A DNA stretch of 64,000 nucleotides from Sequoia sempervirens (GCA_007258455.2 VDFB02270651.1:702795360-702859359), one strand, 5' to 3'. Numbered from the stretch's first letter, positions 44,716 to 57,069 are shown. Numbers and translations: made by a program. The notes: generated by a model not told the origin, from the letters alone.

Positions 44716-46030
44716 TGATGAGACCATAAATTGTCTCATATTTTATCAAAGAAAATCATCTATTTCTTCTTAATGCATTAATGTTAAAGTGGATTTGAGT
44801 GATGATTGAAAGTTCTTTAGATTGTTTAAAGTAGAATATAAAGTAAATGTTTGATTTATTTTTAGTAATTAATGTGATCCAAATTGCCTCTAATATGTCC
44901 CCATGAAGTGTTTAAGATGATATAATGCAGATAAATGAGTTATTAAATAACTCATGGGAAGAAGAAGCTTCATAGACACTTGTAGCAGAGAGCTCCAAAC
45001 ACTTGAAGCAGTTAACTCCTGAAAGATTTAAAAGGATTTGAAGAAGTAATGAGAAGATAGAGAAGACTTCAGCACATTTCTACATTCATACAAAATCATG
45101 GAGCATCAATCATTCCTAAATTAATGGGATGGGTATTTGTTTCATGTTGAGTTCAAAGATCTCTCACAGTTATTACATTTCATGATTCCTTCTTCCACCA
45201 AGGATAAATCAAGCTACCACATCAATCAAATGTTGTTGCATGATCATAGCATGCTATTAATGTTAATGATCAATTATTTTGGCAAGCAAAGTAAAGAATA
45301 ATTTTTTCATTCACGTGGAGAACTGAAGACTTCATAAAAATCAGGCATTCAAAAATAGTCAAAAACACAGTCTCAGTAAAATAGCGATATCTCCCTCATT
45401 TCTCAACAAAATTCAAAAATTCAAAATGATATGGAAACTAGATTTGAAGATCTAAAAACCCTTTTGATTATTTGACATGATTTACAAAAATGAAGGATCA
45501 ATAAGCATCAGAAAATTACTGAAACAAAAGTGGCGTGATGGAGGACAACAACTTCAAGTTTCTTAAAATTTTATAAACGACCCCTCAAAAATAGGATTTT
45601 GGATCCATATTCTTAGTGGATTGATATATAATATGAATTATATAAATACAATGTAATAATTTGATCAAAGGGAGGGGATTAGAAAGACTTGTTTCAGCCT
45701 GAGGAAATATGATAGATTTAGTTTCATTTACCAGCAATGTGATTCTAGATTTCTAGATTAAATTTGAATCCAAGAAAGCTTTTCATTTCCAACAAGTGTG
45801 AAGTAGTTTAGTCTTTTCAATTCATGCAAGTGTTCCTTAGATTAGTTCTCTTTCATGCAAATTCCATTTCATGCAAATTTCCTTTCATACAAATAGGATT
45901 AATTTCATGCAAGCAGAATAGATTGTAGAATAGATTGTCAAGCAAGTTTTCTACTTTCTCTCTTGCAGACAGCCATGGACACCACCTTGGATTGATACAT
46001 TAAATTATGAGGATTACAATGAACCCATCA
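44716..46030 (+). mobile_element. W: 1.3 kb solo LTR in the A2 protease
   Basis: Starts TGATGAGACC and ends GAACCCATCA (TGATG/CATCA ends). The duplication is CGGGG (44711-44715) and CAGGG (46031-46035). It splits the protease exactly between VLVDP and SHVNV. An AT-rich promoter-like TATATAAATAC lies at 45639-45649, so it is probably plus-oriented. No open frame. Confidence 0.82.
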
Positions 46031-46035
46031 CAGGG

Positions 46036-46298
46036 TCTACCAAGACTCCTGTTACAATGTTACCATTGATGCGAGTGAGAATGTAGAGGGGCGAGGGTTT
46101 ATTGTTTAAGGGCAAGTCTTGAGATGTGAATGTAATGTCCAGCGAACCGGGTGCAGGTATAGCAGTAGAAGTCACCGTGACCATGTTAACATAGGCCTCA
46201 GGTTGAGTACTAGAATTAGTGGAATCGATATTCATGTTATCAGAGTGTGACATAAATGGGTCCATATACATCTGTAGTTTACCATTAGCTTTCACCAC
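46036..46298 (-). pseudogene. A2 protease, N-terminal part
   Basis: Encodes DITFTSQDLPLNNKPSPLYI then LTRINGNIVTGVLVDP, the strand leading to the catalytic Asp of the aspartic protease. Cut by W right after VLVDP. Preceded upstream (46384-46420) by the gag zinc-finger-like segment. Confidence 0.75.
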
Positions 46299-46383
46299 TG
46301 ATTTGTTAACATTTTTTTATTCCCATTGAGATGAATGGTACCGTCTTCAATGCGATCCTGTATCTCATGACGCAGCCGCATAT

Positions 46384-48019
46384 AGCATTTGGTATCATGT
46401 CCATTAACTTGATGGTACTAACAATAAGTGCTTCCATCATACCAATTAGGATAAGGCTCCTTAACAGGTTTTGGATTAAGCAAGGTTACGATCTTATCCT
46501 TCAATAGATTCTGCAAAATAGAAGAATAAGATTCTGATAACTTTGTGAATTTTTGGTTATGCTTGAGGCCATTGTTATAAGTAGCAACAACTACATTCGT
46601 AACGGCCTTATGTTTCCTAGAGATTGATATGATGGAATTTCCCTCATAACGGGAGCATGAGGATCCCCCAAACTGAACAACCGTCTATTGGTACTCTCGT
46701 AAGGCTGCACACAAGTGTGCGAAAGAATGGTATTTCATAAGGGGAAACTTCTCTTGCCAAGAACTTTGTAAGTTCCCTATGAATACCTTCTACATGTCAG
46801 AATTAGGCAATTGATATGAGATTTGTGAAAGGAGCACTTGGTAGTGCGTTATGAAATCAGTGATTTTTTCATTATCTCCTTGTTTACATCGGATGAGATC
46901 CGAAAAGGTCATCTTCGGCCCAATGTTTGCTTGAAATTGTCTAAGGAATTGATTTAAAAGCTGGTCAAATGAGAAGACAAAGTTTTTAGGCAAGAAACAA
47001 TACCACTTGAGTACTATGCCCTTGAGAGATTGGTGAAATAGTTTGGCCATCAACGCGTTGTGATGGAAGAAGTCTATGCATAGGGCGTTAAAGGTGGGAA
47101 CGTGTGTCTGTGGATCTCCCTTACCACCATACTTTTCAAATTTAGGGATCTCCATTCCTTGAGGGAAGGGAGTGTTCAGGATCACAACTGACAATGGGTT
47201 GTGTCGGAAGAAGGGCTGGAAGATAGGTTGGGCTGAGGCTTGGGAAAGACTCGCCAATTGGCTCTGCATCTTACCCATATTCTAAAGAATGGTGTTTAGA
47301 ATGGGGTCATTAGAAGATAGAGGGCCAAAGTAACCTCCTCTAGAACCACCGCTAGAGCCACCTCCAGAACTGTCACCAATGTGACCTCCGCTAGAATCAC
47401 TACTGGAGCCACCGCCACTAATAGGGCCTTCGTTGGAACCACCACCATGACCTCCATTGGAACCATCTCCACCAACACCACCTTCGCTACCGAATCCACC
47501 ACTGCTACAAAATCCCCCACCACTCACCCCGCCAAAGCCTCCACCACTAGAGGTGATAGGGGGTGAAGCTAAATCCCAAGGGGACCCTGTTTACTTTGAT
47601 AGTTTTGGGTTGTTCGAAGAAAAAAGGGATAAATTGATAGAGGGGACCATGTCAGCCATGTAAACAGATGTGGGAGGCATCGATACTCCTAACTTTCATT
47701 CATGCTCTTTGAAAGAGGCTCCTTATACAAAGCTAGGATTGTTCGAAGGAGCACATGCTTTGGTGAGACTGAGGAGGCTACTCAGAAGCTCTATGCCTAT
47801 TCGATCTTTATCCATCATATGTTTTAACTCGCTAACAATCCAAGCAACTCTAGCCATCTTCATATTTCTTTCCAAGTGATTTTCTAAATCGCCTATCCCT
47901 TTAGTGAGGGTGGAGACATATTCAGTAGGGATTTGAATGGCCTCATGCTCGTATACTGACAATGGTGTAGGAGATTCCGAGGGAGTGGGAACGTGATTGG
48001 TTTTGTCAAGGAATCCCAT
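46384..48019 (-). pseudogene. A2 gag (family-A capsid protein)
   Basis: Reading from 48019 downward on the minus strand, one frame continues to 46790 with two stops: an N-terminal region (EYVSTLTKGIGDLENHLERN), a Gly/Ser-rich stretch (47282-47527), then the capsid-like core (GMEIPKFEKYGGKGDPQTHV, FFHHNALMAKLFHQSLKG, FLRQFQANIGPKMTFSDLIR, CKQGDNEKITDFITHYQVLL). This order (F-x-x-Y-x-G-x-x-D-P, then the Q-x-L-x-G-x-A/V-x-x-W/Y block) is typical of Ty3 gag. A TYC...YHQVNGHDTKC segment at 46384-46420 resembles the C-H-H-C finger of many plant Ty3 gags. It would form the particle shell and bind RNA. Confidence 0.8.
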
Positions 48020-48260
48020 CTCGTTCCTTGAAAACTACTCCTGTGTAGCTAGACCAACAGTGAGACCAGAGAAAGGGCCTGTAGTGAAACCAGTAGAGAC
48101 CTTCATCCTTTCTATCGGGAGGTGTCGTATACTTCTCTTGATGATATACCTGAAAGTCATAGAATGATTTGTAATGCTCATAAACCTTCACAACACTCAG
48201 GAACACAATAGTCACAAAGTACACGAGAGAGGTTTCAACACCAATGGATGAACAAATGTT

Positions 48261-48280
48261 GGTTCACGTCAGGTTCACCA
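48261..48280 (-). promoter_or_regulatory. Putative primer binding site of A2
   Basis: Minus strand TGGTGAACCTGACGTGAACC, four bases after the 5' LTR. Position and TGG start fit a tRNA primer site. The tRNA was not identified. Confidence 0.6.
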
Positions 48281-48284
48281 AAAA

Positions 48285-49325
48285 TGTAAGAGAGGGGGAC
48301 CACCAGGTGCAAGGCCCTAGGTCACGGAGGGATAAGATGCGGAAGGCTGCCCTAACTTACCTTAGCTTATGGGGATGTTAGGATATGTAGGATGAGAATG
48401 ATGAGGACTATAAGGTCCCGATGATGAAAGCGTGGTCCTTGAACAACAACACGAAGCATTGGTGTCTCTAAAGTGCGCTGGCATCCGTACGACCATACAA
48501 CTACAAGGACAAGGTCAAATCTAAGAAAAAAAGCTAACGACCTAGCTAACTATTACTAAAGGGCCAAAATAACGTGATTAAGTAAATAAAATACTCTCTA
48601 ATGTGATAAAGTAAAAATGCAAGAGTTAGGGTGGCAAGAAAGATCTCACAAAGAAACTTGTTTGCCAACTAGCTCCTCGAGAACATGTTCACCTACACAC
48701 AAAGAGGAGGAGAATGTTGGGTGGCTATTGAGTAAGTGTGCTTACTCAACCAAGTGATAGAGGAGAGGAAAAGGAAGCTTACCACCTCCACCAAGAGCAC
48801 TCAAGGCTGCTTGGGGGAGAAAATGAGAGTACTCGAGCCTTTGCTGCAATGGTGTTGTCCCCAACTTGCTCTATCGAAGTGATGGAGTGAAGTTGCTGCA
48901 ATGGAGTGCAAGAATGTTGCTTGAAAGCTTGAGAGTGAGTGCAAGAGTATGAAAGTGAGCTTGTGAATGAGGTGAAGAAGTTGGATTGAATGCTTAGAAG
49001 ATGAAATTCTTGTTGAAGGAGTGAATTTGAAGAGGAGATGAAGAAAACGACCATATTTAGATTGGTCGACCGAAGAGGGCATTACAACTTGACTCCCAAT
49101 GAGAAGTGTAACACCTCTGCAGGTTTAGCCACAATAATTTTCTAGGGACGTAAGTGCACCACATGGGAATCCTTGACAGAAATCCCCCCATCGACGCTCA
49201 AAATAGGCACCTAGTGTGATGAAAGCATCAGGCTTAGGTGTAATTAAGCCTCCAAACTTGGTTTTCTAAATTGGAGAAGGGAAAAAGGGGAATCTGCATA
49301 AGGGGTTCAAATTCACTCTTATACA
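48285..49325 (-). repeat. 5' LTR of A2, with deletions
   Basis: 1041 bp family-A LTR, about 220 bp shorter than its partner because of internal deletions near 48420 and 48727. Its ends are intact (TGTATAAG-type at 49325, CTCTTACA at 48285). Confidence 0.9.
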
Positions 49326-49330
49326 ATACT

Positions 49331-50370
49331 AATTCTAGAGAGGTCATGTTTCGGCAATATGTCTAGTTTGATGAGCACTTTCCTTAGATGGATTCTTCAT
49401 CACCAACTTATCCCTCGCTACCCACTCCTCCCCCTTAATCTCTTGAGGATTCCTTATATCTTAAGGATGATAATGATGATGTTCCACCTTCACCACCACC
49501 TCCTAAAATTTTTCCTTTACCCAAGGGGGCTCACAATACTCTTGATGTAGTTGGATCTTTGGTAGGTAATCCTTTAGATTCCCATCATAATCGTTCACAG
49601 ACACTAGGTGCTAGTATTTTGAGTCATGCCATTTTGGACGATCCTCAAATTTTTTTAGATGCGATAGGTATTACTGAGTGGGATAGGGCTATAAAGGAGG
49701 GTTATTCTTCACTGACGAAGAATAATACTTGGGAACTTGGTTCTCTTCCTAAGGGAAGAAATTTGGTTTGATGTAGGTGGGTGTACCCTACCAAATATAT
49801 TGTAGATGTTTCCATTGATAAATATAAGGATTGTCTTGTTGCAAAGAAGTTTTCTCATGTTGAGGGCATTGAATATTCTGAGACCTTTGCTCCTGTTGTG
49901 AAGATGGATTCTATTTTCCTTGTAATTTCTCTTGCAGCTTCACATGGATGGAAAATTTACCAAATGAATGTGAAGAGTGCCTTCCTGCATGGTGATCTTC
50001 ATGAGGAGATTTATATGGAGCAACCACAGGGTTTTGTGCAAGATTCTTCACTTGTTTGTAAGATTCATCATTCATTATATGGTCTCAAACAAGCCCCTCG
50101 AGATTGGTATGAGAAGATGAACTCTTTTATGCTTTCTTCTAGCTTCAAATGATGCCATTTCAATCTCATAGTGTACATTTAAAGACATGAGGGTGATATT
50201 TTGATCCTTGTGCTATATGTGGATGATTTAATTCTTACAATGACTTATCCTCCATGATTCAAAGTGTTCAATGAGCTTTTATGGAACAATTTGAGATCAT
50301 GTATCTTAGCCTTCTACACTACTTTCTTAGTTTACAAGTTATTCAGTCTTTGGATGTGATTTCCATATTT
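49331..50370 (+). pseudogene. C3 reverse transcriptase
   Basis: Resumes the C3 frame after A2. A Pro-rich linker and ILDDPQIFLDAIGITEWDRA lead to the RT: VAKKFSHVEGIEYSETFAPV, KIYQMNVKSAFLHGDLHEEI, YMEQPQGFV, SLYGLKQAPRDWYEKM and YVDD at 50216-50227 (LYVDDLIL). These are canonical Ty1/copia RT blocks. The frame is broken at 49769, 50150 and other places. The 123-codon segment 49781-50152 is the best preserved coding part of C3. Confidence 0.87.
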
Positions 50371-51140
50371 TAGAAAAAGTATGCTCTTGACATGCTTCAG
50401 AGATTTGGTATACTTGATTACAAGCCTACCCCACACCATTTTAGTCATGTTGTATTGTCTTCCACATGTACTACTCCTTCAATAGATGCTATGCTATACA
50501 AGAAGTTTGTTGGCAATCTTTTGTACTTGACACATTCCCATATTCATCTTTCTTTTGTAGTTGGTCTTGTCTCTCAATTCTCCCATGATCCACATGAGAG
50601 TCATTGGAAATATACAAAATGTATTTTGAGATATATTCATGGCACACCACTTTATGGTATTCATTATACATCAAGATATTCTCAAATTGTTGGCTTCACT
50701 GACTCAGATTGGGCTAGTGATGTTAATGAAAAAGGTCTAGTTCTAGATTTGGTTTTGGTCCCATTGCATGGTATTTCAAGAGTAAATCTTCTATTTCTTT
50801 ATCATCTACATAGGATAAGTACCGAGCAGTAGTTTTAGCCAACCAAGAGGTTTTGTGGCTTTGTTAGTTAATGATTGAGTTTGGTTTTCCTCTTGATAGT
50901 CCCACTCTTCTTTGGTGTGACAATCATAGTACCATTCTCATTTCACACAATCTAGTGGAGCATCAAAGAATAAAACACGTTAATATCCACATACACTTCA
51001 TTTGATAGATGATTTAGGATGGATTTCTCATCTTGGAGTACATTCCTATAGAAGATTAGGTTGCAAACATCTTCACAAAACCTTTGGCATCACCGTTATG
51101 ATCGATGCTTGAGGTGAAGGAAGTTGTCCTTGAGGAGTCT
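50371..51140 (+). pseudogene. C3 RNase H and C-terminus
   Basis: Contains QRFGILDYKPTP, LVSQFSHDPHESHWKYTK, TDSDWASDVN (catalytic Asp block), LWCDNHSTILISHN and IFTKPLASPL. These are the copia RNase H and tail motifs in order, with frameshifts. The frame ends near 51145. Confidence 0.83.
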
Positions 51141-51466
51141 TTATGAGGCCTTCTTTCCTTCATGTTTTATTCATGCTTTCATCTCTTTTTTGGAGAAAAA
51201 AGTGAGGAATCCTAATAAATAATTAATTACCAAAGATAGAAAACCTCTAAAAGATATCATATTTCAAAGAAATAAGACCTACACAAGTAGAGACATGGCT
51301 AAGAAAATTTACCATATGTGCATGCAAAATCTATGACAATAGCATATGTAGAAATAAAATAATACACTAACTTATGAGATTTTATTGCCTATGCTTATGC
51401 ATACATTTAAAATTGAGGTGGTGTTAAAATGTAGCTTTGGGGACCTATTATATTTAGAGGGAAGAA
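51141..51466. other. C3 3' flank, LTR not resolved
   Basis: AT-rich sequence between the C3 stop and the LINE 3' end. It should hold the C3 polypurine tract and the start of its 3' LTR. Candidate purine runs occur at 51191-51210 and 51414-51424, but no matching 5' LTR was recognised, so the boundary is unknown. Confidence 0.4.
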
Positions 51467-53723
51467 TTTTTTTTAAAGGATAGAAATATAATTTTATTAA
51501 AAAAAGGATAATTACATACACACTAAGTAGATTTCCAAATAGCTATATACATCAATACAAACCAAATAAGATAAACTCATTGAGGATTCCTTCAATACCA
51601 CTCAATACTTTGACCAGTAAAATTAAAAATTCCATCAATATTAAACTTCCCCTTGATCAACCCCCAAAAACTATTCTATTTGATCATTTCAGACAAGTTG
51701 AAATAGCTCTTGGGTTTTATTCTAGCCCAACCCATTCCAATCTTAAATAAATTCTAATTAGCCATCCCTTATGAGGCTCATTTATCTAGACAATGTGCCA
51801 TCTTGTTGCACTTTTTTGGGATATGAGAAAAGGATATTGACTCAAAATTTGAAGATATAAGAATAATTTTCCTAACTACCTGAGCCACTCTCTATGATGA
51901 GTCTTGCAAATTCCCTTTATTCAATAAAGAAACTAGGATCATAATCCATCTCACACACCAACCTTCTTCCATCCAAGTACACTTTCCTTTTCCACTACCT
52001 TAAGAACTGCCAAACCTCCATCTAGTTATTAGTATTCATTCCCATAGAGGTAGAGAAAAAAATTGAACAAAGTCTTTACAATCTCAATCAATTCCACCAA
52101 TCCTCGTTGCACCCAGATTACCACAAGTAGATCCATCTATGTTAATCTTAAGAAAATTGCTAGGAGGAGGAGATCGCTAACTAGACCTATCCATATTTTG
52201 AGAAGAATGCAATCTATGGCTAGGTATAGCTTGTGTAGCACTAGAAGGGAACAACTCTAGGAGTTTAGCAACATGACCATTTGAGGAGGACAAATATTCA
52301 TCAATAAAAACTTGTTCTCAATAGTTTCTTTGAGCATACTTCTAATCTTATACAATTATTATATAACTATACTTTGAAACTCATGAAAAATGTATTAGTT
52401 GTACCCCAACTAGATCTACTAAAGGATAAAAGAAGGATTGATATCCCATGTCACCATAAAGAAGAAATCGGTAATTGGGGGTTGACCCATATTATCATAA
52501 AACTTTGACAAGGAGGCAAGAACTATAGATTTTTTTGAGATATTCCATCATAAGTTCTAGATCATAATAGAGAAGGGGCATGAAAAAAGGTGATTAGTAG
52601 ATTCTTCACTATTGTTGCAAATGACACAAATGGAAGGTTCTTAGAATCCTCTTTTTCTAATGTCCTCCCAAGTCAAGAATTTATTCTGGACTAGCTGCCA
52701 CATGAACATGTTACATTTAGGGAAATTGATTTTATTCCAAATTCTCCTCCACCAAGGAGAAACATGGTTCCCACAATTATGATTTTGTAACAAATTATAT
52801 CCAAGGGTAACATAATAAACTCCTTTAGTACTATATCCCCAAGAAAAGATATCTGGACCCTCCATAGAATAACAAGGGTGATTAATAATAATATAAGCAA
52901 GCATATATCAATATTTGATAGATCCTCCCCTAAGCTAGTTATGGGGCTCTCACTAATGATAGATCAAATAAATTCCTATATGAATAGCATGCTTGAATTC
53001 AAAAACTCTTGACCATTCTACCTATAGAAAAAATTCACTCAAATATTTAAGCTAGGGAAAAGAAGAGAGGATATGGTGTTGTTATCTCAATATTTGGTCC
53101 ATAACAAAGCTCTCTTTCCTATATTAATAATCCAAAAATTCCCTTTCTTAATAGGAGAATCCCCCTATTTAATCGTGCTTGGAATCATGGATCCATTCCC
53201 AATAAAATCCATTTGTGGGATGTCCTTATCCTCCACTCCTCTGAAATACTTATAATTCAAAATTCGCACCAATGGTTGATATGGATGTTTGCACCATTGC
53301 TAATATAATTTAGCAGCTAAGGCCTAAACATTAAGTTTAGATGACCTAAGACTAAACCCTCCATTCTCTTTTGGCTTTCAAACCTCATCCCAACACATCA
53401 TACTCCATTTTTGGATCTCCAATTTTCTAGCCCATAAGAATTGTCTAAATAAAGCATCAAACTCATTAAGATTTTTTTTGAGAGAATATAACATTAGAAA
53501 CCTATAAACATGAAGAGCCTACATAATATATTTTAGAAGAGTCAATCTTATAGCAAAGGAAAACCACCAAAAGTTCCAATAGTTAACCCTTAACCTAAAT
53601 CTATCCATAATCTTCCTCCAATAAAAACTATTGAGGATTCCCTAAGAAAGAGGGATTCCCGAGTAATCCACCAAAATCTATCCTATATAAAAATGTAGAA
53701 TATTGGTAATTCTATGTTGAATA
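51467..53723 (-). pseudogene. LINE RT end, zf-RVT domain and RNase H-like tail
   Basis: From 53723 downward on the minus strand: the DYSGIPL block (53647-53667), matching the LGIPL motif after the LINE RT palm. Next come WARKLEIQKWSMMCWDEV-like and then the zinc-binding RT-associated domain (52585-52904: WRRIWNKINFPKCNMFMWQL, then ICVICNNSEESTNHLFSCPF with the C-x2-C...H-x-F-x-C pattern). The last part may be a decayed RNase H domain. These domains act with RT in target-primed reverse transcription. Frequent stops. Confidence 0.8.
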
Positions 53724-53728
53724 GGCTC

Positions 53729-54981
53729 TATATAAGAATGAATTTTCACCCCTTATGCAAATTCCCCCTTTTCCCTTCTCCACTTTAGAAAACCAAGTTC
53801 AGAGGCTTAATTACGCCTAAGCTCATTGCTTTCATCCCACTTGGCATCTGTTTTGAGCATCAATAGAGTTATTTCTATCTAGGATGCCTGCATGATGCAC
53901 AGACGTCGATGCGGCGTGCTACGTCCCTAACAAATTCCTATGGTTGGAGTTGTAGAGGTGTTACACTTCTCATTGGCAGTTGAATGGTAATGCCCTCTTC
54001 GGCCGACCAACCCAAATATGGTCATTTTCTTCATCTCCCCTTCAAATTCACTCCTTCAACAAGCATTTAATCTTCTACAGTCTCTACACAAGCTGACCTT
54101 TACACTCTTGTACTCACTTCTAAGCATTCCAAGCATTTCTAGCAGCACTCTCACACTTCATTGCAACAAAAAATTCACTCCATCACTTCAGTAGAGAAAG
54201 TTTGGGACAACACCATTGTAGTAGAGGCTCGAGTACTTTCATTCTCTCCTCCATTAGCCTTGAGTGCTTTTGGTGGAGGTGGTAAGCTTCCCATTCCTCT
54301 CCTCTATTACTTGGTTGAGTAAGCACATTTACTATTTTGTAGTGTTTTAGTGTCCTTCATTATAGTACTTTCTTTATCATACTCGCTTTCTTGGTTGTCC
54401 ATGGAGGTGGAAACACCTAAGCGGGGGTCTGACTGAGGCAGAACCCTATACAACCACCCAACATTTTTCCTCCTATTTGTGTGTAGGTGGATGTGATTTT
54501 GGGAGCTAGCTAGTGAACAAATTCCTTTGTGAGATCATTCTTGCCACCCTAACTCTTGCATTTTTACTTTATCACATTAGAGAATATTTTGTCTACTTAA
54601 TATTGTTGTTTTGGCCCTTTAGTGGTAGTTAGTTGGGTCGTTAGCTTATTTTCGTAGGTTTGACCTTGTCTCTTTAGTTGTTTGTTCGTACGGCCATCGA
54701 CACACTTGAGAGACACCAGCGCACCATGTTGTCGCCCTAGGACCGTGCTTCTGTCCTCAGGTAAAGAGCTTCCCAAGGCATAGTGTTGAACCTAAAAACT
54801 AGCTCGCCTAGCCCCATCCTATATTTCAGGTCTGTAGGGTGATTGAAGGACTTCATAGTCCTCATCATTCTTGTCCCACATTTCCTAAGACCACATTAAG
54901 CTGAGGTAAGTTAGGGAAACCTTCCACATCTTGGCCCTCTATGACTTGGGGCCTTGCACGTGGTTTTCCCCCTCTCTTACA
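53729..54981 (+). repeat. 5' LTR of A3
   Basis: 1253 bp. Starts TATATAAGAATG (TG mutated to TA) and ends CTCTCTTACA. Aligns throughout with 60643-61898. Confidence 0.92.
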
Positions 54982-54985
54982 TTTT

Positions 54986-55005
54986 TGGTGAACCTAACGT
55001 GAACC
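54986..55005 (+). promoter_or_regulatory. Putative primer binding site of A3
   Basis: TGGTGAACCTAACGTGAACC, four bases after the LTR, differing from A2 at one position. tRNA not identified. Confidence 0.6.
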
Positions 55006-55084
55006 AATGTTTGTTCATCCGTTGGTGTTGAGGCTTCTCTTGTGTGCTTCATGACTATTGTATTCCTGAGTGTTGTGAAGGTTT

Positions 55085-56950
55085 ATGAGCATCACAACCC
55101 AGTCCACAAATTCTAGGTATATTGTTAGGAGAAGCATACGACACCTTTTGATAAAAAGGATGAAGGTCTCTACTGGTTTCTCTATAGGCCTTTTCTCTAG
55201 TCCTACTGTTAGTGTGGCCGCACAGGAGCAGTTGTCAAGGGGTGAATTAGGATTATCTAATGAGATTGCTCACGTCCCCACTCCTGCGTCTCCTACACCA
55301 TCATCGGTAGACCAACATGAGGCTATTAAAATCCCTTCAGAATATGTCTCTGCCCTTAGCAAAGGGTTGGGTGCCTTAGAAAATCACTTGGAAAGAAACC
55401 CAAAGATGGCTATGGCCGCTCGGGTCATTAGTGAACTAAAATACATGGTTGGAAAAGATCGAATGGGCTTGGAACTCTTGGCTAGTCTTACTAGTCTTAC
55501 AGAAGCGTGTACTCCTTCAAACACTCCTATTGTTATGCAAGGAGCCACTTTTGAAAATTATGAAGGATAGTTAGGAGTATTGATGCCTCCCACATTTGTT
55601 TACATGGCCGATGCAGTCCCTTCTATTAGTATCCCTTCTGTCTCTGAACAACCCAAAACTATCAAAGTAAACAAGGTCCCCTTGGGCTTTAGCTTCACCC
55701 CTCTTGTCACCTCTAGTGGTGGAGGATTTGACAGGATGAGTGGTGGAGGCTTTGGTAGTGGTGGTGGATACGATAGCAAAGGTGGTGCTGGTGGAGGCAG
55801 TTCTAGTGGAGATCATGCTGGTGGCTCCTACAGAGGCTCTATTGGCGGCGATGGCTCTGGTAGTGGTTCTGGCAGAGGTCACACCGGTTGCGGTTTTGGA
55901 GGTGGATTTGGCAGTGGTTCTGGAGGAGGTTCCTTTGGCCCTCTATCTTCTAATGACCCTATTCTAAATACCCTTCTTTAGAATATGGGTAAGATGCAAA
56001 GCCAATTGTTGAGTCTTTCCCAAACCTCTGCCCAGCCTATCTTTCAACCATTCTTGCAGCATAGCCTGTTGTCCATTGTGATCTTGAACACTCCCTTCTC
56101 CCAAGGAATGGAGATCCCTAAATTCAAAAAGTATGGCGATAGAGGGGACCCACAAATACATGTGTCCACCTTTAATGCCCTGTGCACATACTTCCTCCAT
56201 CATGATTCTTTAATGGTGAAACTGTTTCCTCGATCACTCAAGGACACAACACTGGAATGGTACTGTTCCTTGCCTGAAAATTATATTCTCATTTGAACAA
56301 CTTGTAAATCAGTTCCTTAGAAAATTTCAAGGAAACATCGGGCCAAAGATGACCTTTTTGGATCTCGTCCGATGTAAACAAGGAGACAACGAAAAATCAC
56401 TAATTTCATAGCGCGCTATCAAGCACTCCTTTCACAAATCTTGTATTAGTTGTTTGATTCTGATGTGAAGAAGGTATTCATAGGGAACTTGTACAAAGGC
56501 CTTGGAAAGAGAAGTCCACCCTTATGAAGTACCCTTCTTTCACTCATTTGTGTGTAGCCTTATGAGAGTACCAACAGACGGTTGTTCAGTTCAGAGGATC
56601 CTTCTCACACTCCCATTTTGAGGGAAATTCCATCATATCAATCTCTGGGAAAGGTAAGGCCATTAAAAATGTAGTAGTCGCTACTGATGATATTGGCCTC
56701 AAACGTAACCGCAAAAGTTCACAAAGTTGTGAGAATCTTATTCTTCTATCTTACAAAAGTTGTTGAAGGATAAGATCGTAACCTTGTCGAGTCCTAAGCC
56801 TCTTAAGGAGCCTTACCCTAATTGGTATGATGGGAACACTTATTTTCAGTACCATTGAGTTAATGGACAAGATACTAAATGCTGTATGTGGTTGTGTCAT
56901 GAGAGACAAGACCACATCAAGGATGGTACCATTCGTCTTGATGGGAGTAA
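55085..56950 (+). pseudogene. A3 gag (family-A capsid protein)
   Basis: One frame from 55085 to 56296 (404 codons) with only two stops, both TAG (55568, 55979). The order is an N-terminal helical region (EYVSALSKGLGALENHLERN), a very Gly/Ser-rich linker (55720-55940, products such as GGGSFGPLSSNDPILNTLL) and the capsid-like core (GMEIPKFKKYGDRGDPQIHV, LKDTTLEWYCSLPENY). A frameshift near 56290 moves the rest (KFQGNIGPKMTF, RCKQGDNEK, VFIGNL) to other frames. The finger-like segment (56838-56900) has lost a Cys. Forms the particle shell in Ty3 elements. Matches the A2 gag block by block. Confidence 0.82.
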
Positions 56951-57069
56951 ACAAAATGCTAACAAATCAGTGGCAAAAGCTAATAGTGAATTGCAGATAT
57001 ACATGGACCCGTTTTCGCCACATTCTACTAACATGATTATCGATCCCACTGATTCTATTAATCAACCCA

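Larger units (their letters stand above)
31933..49325 (-). mobile_element. A2: Ty3-like family-A element with W and Z inside
   Basis: LTRs 31933-33198 (3') and 48285-49325 (5') on the minus strand. The flanks ATCCT (31928-31932) and ATACT (49326-49330) are a 4-of-5 duplication inside C3. The internal region is 15.1 kb, but after removing Z (8.16 kb) and W (1.3 kb) it is about 5.6 kb, nearly the same as A3. Gag, protease, ORF2 and tail can all be followed on the minus strand. No RT, RNase H or integrase was found in the internal region. Confidence 0.9.
14885..51140 (+). mobile_element. C3: decayed Ty1/copia element in three pieces
   Basis: The domains occur in copia order across three separated segments: gag, protease and pre-integrase (14885-16397); integrase (31336-31932); RT and RNase H (49331-51140). 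The two gaps are exactly accounted for by B1, with perfect ATGTC duplications (16393-16397 and 31331-31335), and by A2, flanked by ATCCT and ATACT. The reading passes sensibly across each join. C3 is therefore the oldest layer in this block. It is full of stops and frameshifts. The two C3 LTRs were not identified, so the outer limits are approximate. Confidence 0.85.

Noticed and set aside
47296..47566. Val/Ala- and Thr-rich frames overlapping the Gly-rich part of A2 gag, and 55571-55967 in A3
   Set aside because: Alternative-frame shadows of the Gly/Ser codon repeats. The Gly-rich frame is the one in line with gag.
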